This document shows positions 19,149 through 25,934 of a stretch of 64,000 nucleotides of DNA, piece by piece; the stretch's first letter is position 1, and every line of letters starts with the position of its first letter. This stretch comes from Variovorax paradoxus. GTDB taxonomy: Bacteria > Pseudomonadota > Gammaproteobacteria > Burkholderiales > Burkholderiaceae_C. The notes below the pieces were generated by a model. That model saw only the letters and a program-made list of their open reading frames with translations, did not search any database and was not told the origin of the DNA. The translations under genes and the position numbers were made by a program. The stretch spans positions 1 through 64,000 of the forward strand of contig NZ_JAGGNU010000060.1 in assembly GCF_018614915.1 (NCBI RefSeq), read 5' to 3'.

Positions 19149-20177
19149 ATGCAACGCCCGGCCAAGGCAACCATCGCGGATGTCGCCAAGGCGGCGGGGG
19201 TTTCCAAGGCCACCGTCTCGCGCTTTCTCAACCACCGCGAACGCCTGCTGAGCCCGGACATCGCGGCGCGCGTCGAGGCCGCGGTCACGCAACTGGCCTA
19301 CACGCCGAGCCCGATGGCACAGGCCCTGAGCCGCGGCCGCTCGCGCCTGATCGGCCTGATCGTGGCCGATATCACCAACCCCTATTCGGTGGCGGTGCTG
19401 CGCGGCGCCGAGAAGGCCTGCCAGGACGCAGGCTATCTCGTGATGCTGTTCAACCTCGGCAACGACATCGACCGCGAACCCGAGGCCATCGATGCGCTCG
19501 CGGGCTACCAGGTGGACGGCTTCATCCTCAACACGCTGGGCCGTGGGGCCGGCCTGGTCGATGCCGATGCGCTGCACGGCAAGCCGGCCGTGCTGGTGGA
19601 TCGCCGCCATGCCGGCATGCACACCGACTTCGTGTCGCTCGACAACCCCGCGGCGATGCAGGCCGCCTGCGGCCATCTCGTCGAAGGCGGCTGGCGCGAG
19701 CTGCTCTACATCACCGAGCCGCAGAAGGGCGTGAGCTCGCGGCGCGAACGCACGGCCGCTTTCGGCGACTGCATCGCGGCGCACGAGCCGCGCGTCGCGG
19801 GAGCGGTGTTCGAGAGCACCGGCGACGACAGCGAAGCGCTCGATGCCGCGCTGCGCGCGCTGCACAAGCGCGCCAGGCGCGGGCGCCGCGCGGCCGTGCT
19901 GGCAGGCAATGCGGTGGTGACCCTGCGCGTGGCCGCGGCGATGGCGCGCCTGGGCTGGCGCTTCGGCGAGGAACTCGGTTTCGTGGGCTTCGACGATCCG
20001 GAATGGGCGCCGCTGATCGGACCGGGCCTCAGCACCATCGCGCAGCCCACCGACGAAATCGGCCGCGCCGCCGCGACTTGCCTGATCGAACGCCTGCGCG
20101 GCCTCGAGGGGCCGCCGCGGCAGCTGCTGCTGCCGGGGGAACTGGTGGTTCGAGGCTCGTCGGGCGCGGCGGCCTGA
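19149..20177 (+). CDS. ptxS: LacI-family repressor, PtxS-like
   Basis: 342 residues from ATG 19149; an overlapping in-frame TTG at 19131 is a less likely start. The N-terminal LacI helix-turn-helix is TIADVAKAAGVSKATVSRFL with a hinge helix near residue 50. It is followed by a periplasmic-binding-protein-like effector domain (LIGLIVADITNPYSVAVLRG). It is the last gene of the operon whose promoter carries TGAAACCGGTTTCA, the operator PtxS binds in Pseudomonas, where 2-ketogluconate releases it. So it probably represses the whole 13489-20177 unit, including itself. Confidence 0.85.
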   Translation: MQRPAKATIADVAKAAGVSKATVSRFLNHRERLLSPDIAARVEAAVTQLAYTPSPMAQALSRGRSRLIGLIVADITNPYSVAVLRGAEKACQDAGYLVMLFNLGNDIDREPEAIDALAGYQVDGFILNTLGRGAGLVDADALHGKPAVLVDRRHAGMHTDFVSLDNPAAMQAACGHLVEGGWRELLYITEPQKGVSSRRERTAAFGDCIAAHEPRVAGAVFESTGDDSEALDAALRALHKRARRGRRAAVLAGNAVVTLRVAAAMARLGWRFGEELGFVGFDDPEWAPLIGPGLSTIAQPTDEIGRAAATCLIERLRGLEGPPRQLLLPGELVVRGSSGAAA

Positions 20178-20284
20178 GGTTTCGTGCGGGGCGCACGCAA
20201 GCAGGCGCGTGCGGACGTACCCCGGGCCCGAGGCGATTGTTGGCAATGGAGAAACGCTGAGCTTCTCCTGGGGGGCTTTGAGCT

Positions 20285-20321
20285 TGCGGATGCGGATTCA
20301 AACTCCGTTCTTCGCATCGCA
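20285..20321 (+). other. hairpin in the MFS gene leader
   Basis: TGCGGATGCG pairs with CGCATCGCA across one bulged G, in the 194-base gap between ptxS and the MFS gene. It ends about 50 bases before the MFS start. No T-run follows, so it is not a simple terminator. Nothing else recognisable was seen in this gap. Confidence 0.2.
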
Positions 20322-20371
20322 ACCAGGCTTCGGCAACTGCCGCCGCAGCTTCTTCCAAGGCCTCTCCACCC

Positions 20372-21601
20372 ATGAATGCACCCTGCACCTCATGCGCTGA
20401 CGCGCTGCCCTCCGCTCCCGAAATCACCGAAACCCCTCGTTCCGCCTGGCTCGCGGTCGGCTCCATCGCCGTCGGCACCTTCTCGATGGTCACGACGGAA
20501 TTCCTGCCGATCGGCTTGCTGACCGACATCGCCACCGGCCTCAAGGTGAGCGAGGGCACCGCCGGCCTCATGGTCACCATGCCGGGGGTGCTGGCCGCCT
20601 TCGCCGGCCCGGCCCTGATCGTCGCATCGGGCCGCCTCGACCGCCGCACCGTGATGGTCGCGCTCTCGGCGCTGCTGGTCGCGTCGAACCTGCTGGCCGC
20701 CTTCGCGCCCAATTTCGCGACCATGCTGGCGGCGCGCCTCCTGCTGGGCCTCTGCATCGGCGGCTTCTGGACCTTTGCGCCGGGCGCCGCCACGCAGCTG
20801 GTGCCGGATATGTCCAAGGCGCGCGCCATGTCGCTCGTGCTCGCAGGCGTTTCGGCGGCGACGGTGTTCGGCGTTCCGGCCGGCGCCTTCATCAGCAATT
20901 TCGCCGGCTGGCGTGCCGCCTTCGCGGTGACCGGGCTGCTGGCGGCCGTTGTGCTCGCGGCGCAGATCTGGCTGCTGCCGGCGCTGCCGCCGGCGCGCGC
21001 GATTCGCCCGCGCGATTTGCTGACGCCGCTCACGCGCCGCATGGCGCAGGTCGGATTGCTGGCGGTGCTGTTCCTCATCGCCGGCCATTTCGCGGCCTAC
21101 ACCTACCTCACGCCGCTGCTGCAGCAGACCTTCGGGCTGGCACCGGGCGCGGTGACGGCGCTGCTGCTGGTCTATGGCGCGGTCGGCTTCATCGGCACCT
21201 TCATCGGCGGCAGCCTGGTGGCGCGCAGCGTGCGCGGCACCACGCTGCTGGCGACCGTGCTGCTCGCTGCTGCGCTCTTGCTGTCGACGGTGGCCGGCAG
21301 CGGCATCGTGGCCGGTGCCGCGGTGGTCGTCATCTGGGGCTTGGCCTTCGGCCTGATCCCGGTCTCGCTGACCGGCTGGATGATGGAGGCCGTGCCCGAT
21401 GCGCCCGAGGCCGGGCAGGCGCTGCTCGTGACCGGCTTCCAGGTCGCGATCGCGTCGGGCGCGCTGGTCGGCGGCCTCGTGGTCGACAACCACGGCATCT
21501 CGAGCGCGATGCTGCTGAGCGCCGCGCTGGTGCTCGTGGCCACGGCGGTGGTCGGCACGCTGGGCCGCACGCGGCGGCAGCAGGCACGATCAGCCGCTTG
21601 A
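20372..21601 (+). CDS. MFS transporter, DHA1 family (sugar/purine efflux type)
   Basis: 409 residues with twelve predicted membrane helices. The N-terminus FSMVTTEFLPIGLLTDIATGL is typical of the AraJ/SotB/NepI group of exporters, and ALIVASGRLDRRTVM lies at the motif A position after helix 2. This group exports sugars, purine ribosides or drugs and does not resemble KguT. It lies 194 bases after ptxS, so it may be transcribed separately. It converges on the RidA-family gene with an 11-base gap. Confidence 0.85.
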   Translation: MNAPCTSCADALPSAPEITETPRSAWLAVGSIAVGTFSMVTTEFLPIGLLTDIATGLKVSEGTAGLMVTMPGVLAAFAGPALIVASGRLDRRTVMVALSALLVASNLLAAFAPNFATMLAARLLLGLCIGGFWTFAPGAATQLVPDMSKARAMSLVLAGVSAATVFGVPAGAFISNFAGWRAAFAVTGLLAAVVLAAQIWLLPALPPARAIRPRDLLTPLTRRMAQVGLLAVLFLIAGHFAAYTYLTPLLQQTFGLAPGAVTALLLVYGAVGFIGTFIGGSLVARSVRGTTLLATVLLAAALLLSTVAGSGIVAGAAVVVIWGLAFGLIPVSLTGWMMEAVPDAPEAGQALLVTGFQVAIASGALVGGLVVDNHGISSAMLLSAALVLVATAVVGTLGRTRRQQARSAA

Positions 21602-21611
21602 CGGAACTGCG

Positions 21612-22070
21612 CTACTCGACTTCAGCGATCAGTTCGATTTCGACGCAGGCGCCCATCGGGACCTGCGCCACGCCGAAGGCGCTGCGCGCATGCGCACCCT
21701 TCTCGGGACCGAAGACCTCGGCGAAGAACTCGCTCGCGCCGTTGGTCACCAGGTGCTGCTCGGTGAAGCTGCCGACCGAGTTGACCAGGCTCATCACCTT
21801 GACGATGCGCTTGACCTTGTTCAGGTCGCCGACGGCGGCCTGCAGCGTGCCGAGCAGGTCGATCGCGATCGCGCGCGCGGCCTGCTTGCCTTCGTCGGTG
21901 CCGAGCGTCGCGCCGAGCTGGCCGACCCAGGGCTTGCCGTCTTTCTTGGCGATGTGGCCGGAGAGGAAGACCAGCTTGCCGGTCTGCACGTAAGGCACAT
22001 AGGCGGCGGCCGGGGCCGACACCGCGGGCAGCGTGATGCCGAGGCTGGAAAGTTTGTCGTAAACGCTCAT
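21612..22070 (-). CDS. RidA/YjgF-family protein
   Basis: 152 residues from ATG 22070. It has the chorismate-mutase-like RidA fold: YVQTGKLVFLSGHIA, ALGTLQAAVGDLNKVKRIVKVM-type helix, and HARSAFGVAQVPMGACVEIE, whose arginine is the substrate-carboxylate ligand in imine/enamine deaminases. It belongs to the longer, NGASEFFAEVFG-containing subgroup instead of canonical RidA, so deaminase activity is uncertain. Its start overlaps the transglutaminase stop (ATGA), so the two are translationally coupled. Confidence 0.88.
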   Translation of the reverse strand: MSVYDKLSSLGITLPAVSAPAAAYVPYVQTGKLVFLSGHIAKKDGKPWVGQLGATLGTDEGKQAARAIAIDLLGTLQAAVGDLNKVKRIVKVMSLVNSVGSFTEQHLVTNGASEFFAEVFGPEKGAHARSAFGVAQVPMGACVEIELIAEVE

Positions 22071-23080
22071 GACGGATCCTCGTCTTGTTGGGTTGGCGAT
22101 TGGGGTTGGGATTGGGATTGGGATTGGGATTGGGATTGTGCTTGCGTCTGGCTCTGGGCCTCATCCACCTGCGCGGCTTCGGCACGCAACTCTTCCAGCG
22201 GCTGCACCGTGACGCCGACGTCAAGCGTGTGCCGCGCGCCGCCGTGCAGCACGCCGCGCATCGGCGAGACGTCGGAATAGTCGCGGCCGATGGCCAGGCT
22301 CACGTAGTCCTCGCCGGGCTGGCGGCCGTTGGTCGGATCGAAATCGGCCCAGTCGCCGGGGCCGTCCGCGCCGGGCAGGTAGACCGAGACCCAGGCATGC
22401 GAAGCATCGGCGCCGACCAGGCGCGGCTGGCCCGGCGGCGGCTGCGTCAGCAGGTAGCCGCTCACGTAGCGCGCCGGCAGGCCGAGGGTGCGGAAGCAGG
22501 CGATCATGATGTGGGCGAAGTCCTGGCACACGCCATGGCGCTGCGCCAGCGCCTCGATCGCCGGCGTGCTGATCTCGGTGCTCTCGGCGTCGTAGAGGAA
22601 GTCCTTGTACATGCGCAGCGTGAGGTCCATGGCCGCGTCGAACACCGGGCGGCCGGGCGCGAAGCTGGGGCGCGCGTAGGCGGCGAAGTCGTCGTGCCGC
22701 GGCACGTAGCGCGAGGCGAAGACGAACTCGGAGCCCGGGTCGAAGCGCGAATCCTTGGCATAGCGGAAGCGCTCGCGCACCTCTTCCCAGGGCAGCTCGC
22801 GCGCCACGGCCGACGACAGCACGGGCGTGGAAGTCTCGACCACGCTCTCGGCCGTGACCACCAGCTCCTCGTGCGTCGAATCGAGCGCGAAGAAGGCACG
22901 CGTGTTGCCGTAGACATCGGGCGCTTCGCCGCGCTGCGCGGGCTCGGGACTGATCGCGAGCGTGTGGCTCACCAGCCGCTGCGAGGGGGTGGCCAGCGGC
23001 TTCAGGTGCGCGAGATGCTGCGCGGTCTCGACCGGCGGCGTGTACGCATAGCGTGTTTCGTGGGTGACGTGCAGCAGCAT
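22067..23080 (-). CDS. transglutaminase-like cysteine peptidase/transferase with SQ-rich tail
   Basis: 337 residues. The N-terminal beta-sandwich (Transglut_N) starts LLHVTHETRYAYTPPVETAQ. The core has cysteine in GVCQDFAHIMIACFRTLGLP, histidine in ASHAWVSVYLPG and aspartate in WADFDPTN, an intact triad. The last 30 residues are a low-complexity tail of alternating Ser/Thr-Gln pairs coded by a six-base tandem repeat. It lies two bases after the fused ATP-grasp/alpha-E gene. Such proteins sit with ATP-grasp and alpha-E genes in predicted peptide-ligation systems. No signal peptide is seen, so it is probably cytoplasmic. Confidence 0.87.
   Translation of the reverse strand: MLLHVTHETRYAYTPPVETAQHLAHLKPLATPSQRLVSHTLAISPEPAQRGEAPDVYGNTRAFFALDSTHEELVVTAESVVETSTPVLSSAVARELPWEEVRERFRYAKDSRFDPGSEFVFASRYVPRHDDFAAYARPSFAPGRPVFDAAMDLTLRMYKDFLYDAESTEISTPAIEALAQRHGVCQDFAHIMIACFRTLGLPARYVSGYLLTQPPPGQPRLVGADASHAWVSVYLPGADGPGDWADFDPTNGRQPGEDYVSLAIGRDYSDVSPMRGVLHGGARHTLDVGVTVQPLEELRAEAAQVDEAQSQTQAQSQSQSQSQSQPQSPTQQDEDPS
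22101..22137 (+). repeat. GGGATT hexamer tandem repeat
   Basis: Six G-tracts (GGGG at 22102, then GGG at 22108, 22114, 22120, 22126 and 22132) are spaced every six bases with ATT or TT between. The repeat encodes the Gln-Ser tail of the leftward transglutaminase gene. On the + strand it fits the consensus for a G-quadruplex. It uses CAA and TCC codons that are uncommon in the neighbouring genes. Confidence 0.8.
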
Positions 23081-23082
23081 GA

Positions 23083-25779
23083 TCAGGCGCCGACGGAGCG
23101 AAGCGATTCGGAGGTCAGCGTGAAGTAGCGGATGCCGATCGCGTCCGACACATGGTAGGCCGCGGCCTCGCAGTTCTCGAGCACCTTTTCGAGTGCCGGA
23201 TAGCGCCCGTCCGCGCCGGCTTCGCACAGATGCTCGAGCGTCCACGCGGCCGGATCGGGCAGCTCGTGCGACAGCGCGCTCAGCTTGCCCGGCGCGCTGC
23301 CCGCCAGCCGCGCGATGCGGCCGCGCAGCGTCTGCGTGACCCAGGCCAGCGAGCGCGGGTTGTCGCCGTCCTGCACCAGCAGGTCGACCAGGGTCGCGAC
23401 GTCGCGGCGCTGCTGGTAGCGTGCATGGAAGGTGATGGTGCTGTCGAACAGCGCGACCATGGCCTCGAAGCCGCCCATCTCGTGCACCGAGCCGATCTCG
23501 AAGCCGGCAGTGAGCGAGCTGGAGAGGAAGCCGAGCCGCTCGATGTGGCGGCCGATCGAGAGCAGGCGCCAGGCATCGTCGCGCGTCATGCGGTCGGTCT
23601 GGGCGCCGGTCATCGCGGCCAGCGCGGCGCTGGTCGATTCGAGCATGCGCAGCGCCCCGGCGCTCGCATAGCTGCCTTCGCCCTTTTCGCCGGCCTGTTC
23701 GGCCGAGCGGCGCAGGAACTCGGCCTCGGCGCGCACGATCTGGTTCCAGTTGTCCTGCGACAGCCGCTCGCGCACCGCGGCCGCGGCCTGGCGCACGCAG
23801 CGCAGGCTGTAGCCGACGCTGCCGCCTTTTTCGACATCGCCCAGCTCCGCGATCAGCGCGCGTTCGAACACCCGGCGCGACTTCGGGATGGTGGGTACCT
23901 CGCGCGGCACCAGCGCATTGCGCCGCGCCAGCCGGTGCAGCCACGCCAGGAGCGCCCGCGAGGACTGGTCCTCGCCGCCGAGCAGGTCGAGCGTGAGCCG
24001 CGCCAGGCACACCGCGTTCTCGGCCCGCTCGGTGTAGCGGCCGAGCCAGAACATGTTTTCCGCCGCGCGGCTGGTGACCGGCGCGCGGTGGCGTGCGAGC
24101 GAGGCCGGCGTGGCGTGCGGCTGCAGCAGCGTGGTGCGGTCGACTTCGCCGTGGGTCTGGACCCAGACGTCGGCGCTGCTGCCGCCGCGCTGCATCGAGG
24201 CGATCTGCGCGTCGGCGCCCGCGAGCCGCGCCAGGCCGCCGGGCAGCACCCGCCACGAGCGCGCGCCGTCGCTCACCGCGAACACGCGCAGCAGCAACGA
24301 GCGCGGCGCGATGTGGCCGGGGCCGAGGTCCTGCGTCCAGGTCGGCATCTGCGACAGCGGCAGATAGCTTTGCACGGTGTGCTCGTCGCCCTGGCGCACG
24401 ATGCGGCCGGCCCACTCGTCGAGTTCGCGCCGCCCCATGCGGCTGCCGAGCACGGCCTCGAAGCCGGCGTGGAAATCGTCGCCGGGGTAGGTGGCCTTGA
24501 TCGCGCAGCTGTCGAGCTGCGGCAGCACGGCTTCCATCGCGGCGCGCTCGCCGCACCACCAGGTGGGCAGCGCCGGCAGCTGCAGCTTCTCGCCGATCAG
24601 GCGGCGCGCCAGCGCCGGCAGGAAGCCGAGCAGGGCGGGCGACTCGAGAAAGGCCGAGCCCGGCATGTTGGCCACCAGCACATTGCCGGCACGGATCGCC
24701 TGCAGCAGGCCCGGCACGCCGAGCGTGGAGTCGGGGCGCAGCTCGAGCGGGTCGAGGAACTGGTCGTCGAGCCGCTTGATCAGCCCGTGCACCGGGCGCA
24801 GGCCCTGCAGCGTCTTGAGGTAGAGGCGCTGGTCGCGCACCGTGAGGTCGCTGCCCTCGACCAGCGTGATGCCGAGGTAGCGCGAGAGGTAGGCGTGCTC
24901 GAAATAGGTTTCGTTGTACGGGCCGGGCGTGAGCAGCGCGATGTGCGGCGGCTGGCCGGCCGGGCACATGTCCTGCAGGCCTTCCATCATCGCGTGGTAG
25001 GTCGCCGCCAGGCGCTGCACGTGCAGCGCCTCGAAAGCCTGCGGGAACTGGCGCGCGATCGCGAGCCGGTTCTCGAGCAGGTAGCCCAGGCCCGAGGGTG
25101 CCTGCGTGCGCTGCGACACCACCCACCAGTTGCCGTCGGGCCCACGCGCCAAGTCGAAGGCGGCGATGTGCAGCCAGGTGTCGCCGGGCGGGCTGACGCC
25201 GTGCATCGCGCGCAGGTAGCCCGGATGGCCGTGTACCAGCGCGGGCGGCAGCAGGCCTTCGGCCAGCAACTGCTGCGGCCCGTAGACGTCGGCCATCACG
25301 CGGTCGAGCACGCGCGTGCGCTGCAGCACGCCGGCCTCGATCCGGGCCCAGCTCTCGGGCGAGACGATCAGCGGAAAGAGGTCGAGCGACCAGGGCCGCT
25401 GCGGTCCGTCGGCATCGGCGTAGACGTTGTAGGTGACGCCGTTGTCGCGAATCTGCCGCTCCAGGCTGACGGCGCGCCGCGGCAGGTCGTTGAAGCCTTC
25501 GGCGCCCAGCTGCTCGAAGAAATCGACCCAGGCGGGCGCGAGCGGCGGTCGTTCGCGCGGAGGCGCCTCGTCGGCGTGCGCGGCGGGAGGCTCGGACGAG
25601 GCCTCGTACAGCGGTGCCGGCTGCGAGGGCGCGCCGAGGCGCTGCGGATCGATGGGCGTGGCGGCGCTGCGCAGCTCGTCGAAGTGGCCCGGCGCCGCCG
25701 GCGGGGCGAGCGCCGAGGCCAGGGCGGCGGGCGACTCCAGCGCTTGGGCGTCGAAGAGAGATTCGTTCAGTGGGTCCAC
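23083..25779 (-). CDS. fused circularly permuted ATP-grasp (degenerate) and alpha-E protein
   Basis: About 898 residues from GTG 25779 (start uncertain). Residues about 70-540 align with circularly permuted type 2 ATP-grasp proteins (DUF404/DUF407); residues about 570-895 are an alpha-E domain (DUF403) opening SRAAENMFWLGRYTERAEN. Compared with the intact paralogue at 32036, the magnesium-binding ExN-like motif LEDNLRVPSG is replaced by VSQRTQAPSG (S222-R224), and the glycine loop HGAGGYG by YPGDDFH. The lysine before it (K428) remains. The ATP-grasp half is therefore probably inactive or altered. An upstream open stretch lies in a dispersed repeat and is not used as the start. Confidence 0.8.
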   Translation of the reverse strand: MDPLNESLFDAQALESPAALASALAPPAAPGHFDELRSAATPIDPQRLGAPSQPAPLYEASSEPPAAHADEAPPRERPPLAPAWVDFFEQLGAEGFNDLPRRAVSLERQIRDNGVTYNVYADADGPQRPWSLDLFPLIVSPESWARIEAGVLQRTRVLDRVMADVYGPQQLLAEGLLPPALVHGHPGYLRAMHGVSPPGDTWLHIAAFDLARGPDGNWWVVSQRTQAPSGLGYLLENRLAIARQFPQAFEALHVQRLAATYHAMMEGLQDMCPAGQPPHIALLTPGPYNETYFEHAYLSRYLGITLVEGSDLTVRDQRLYLKTLQGLRPVHGLIKRLDDQFLDPLELRPDSTLGVPGLLQAIRAGNVLVANMPGSAFLESPALLGFLPALARRLIGEKLQLPALPTWWCGERAAMEAVLPQLDSCAIKATYPGDDFHAGFEAVLGSRMGRRELDEWAGRIVRQGDEHTVQSYLPLSQMPTWTQDLGPGHIAPRSLLLRVFAVSDGARSWRVLPGGLARLAGADAQIASMQRGGSSADVWVQTHGEVDRTTLLQPHATPASLARHRAPVTSRAAENMFWLGRYTERAENAVCLARLTLDLLGGEDQSSRALLAWLHRLARRNALVPREVPTIPKSRRVFERALIAELGDVEKGGSVGYSLRCVRQAAAAVRERLSQDNWNQIVRAEAEFLRRSAEQAGEKGEGSYASAGALRMLESTSAALAAMTGAQTDRMTRDDAWRLLSIGRHIERLGFLSSSLTAGFEIGSVHEMGGFEAMVALFDSTITFHARYQQRRDVATLVDLLVQDGDNPRSLAWVTQTLRGRIARLAGSAPGKLSALSHELPDPAAWTLEHLCEAGADGRYPALEKVLENCEAAAYHVSDAIGIRYFTLTSESLRSVGA

Positions 25780-25802
25780 GGTAGATGCATTGTCACCGCA
25801 TG

Positions 25803-25905
25803 AGTCCACCCCCAGGTTGGCCCACTTCGTGTGGCCGCCCACCCCCTCGCCGGGGGGCAACACCAGCGGCCCGGCAAAGCCGGTTCCGCGGTGTTTCTGG
25901 TATCA
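25803..25905. repeat. dispersed element with CCGGC-AAA-GCCGG hairpin
   Basis: This stretch before the fused ATP-grasp gene contains a run of C and G (CCCCTCGCCGGGGGG) and a small hairpin, CCGGC (25871-25875) AAA GCCGG (25879-25883). I recognise its right half as resembling a short sequence scattered through Comamonadaceae genomes; only one copy lies in this window. It keeps one frame open upstream of the adjacent gene, a trap for start calling. Confidence 0.4.
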
Positions 25906-25934
25906 CTGCTGACCTGGCCGATGGTCAGGTCCTG

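Noticed and set aside
20248-20268. GGAGAA/TTCTCC hairpin as a ptxS terminator
   Set aside because: Only six pairs with a nine-base loop and no T-run after it.
20372-21601. MFS gene as the missing KguT
   Set aside because: Sequence resembles the AraJ/SotB/NepI exporters, and it sits 194 bases beyond ptxS instead of among the kgu genes.
22101-22137. GGGATT array as telomere-like or CRISPR-like repeat
   Set aside because: It is a simple in-frame hexamer inside a coding tail, without spacers; resemblance to telomere repeats is superficial.
22067-25126. Single 1019-residue leftward protein covering part of the ATP-grasp gene and the transglutaminase
   Set aside because: The upper part is in the wrong frame for the ATP-grasp fusion; the real transglutaminase starts at ATG 23080.
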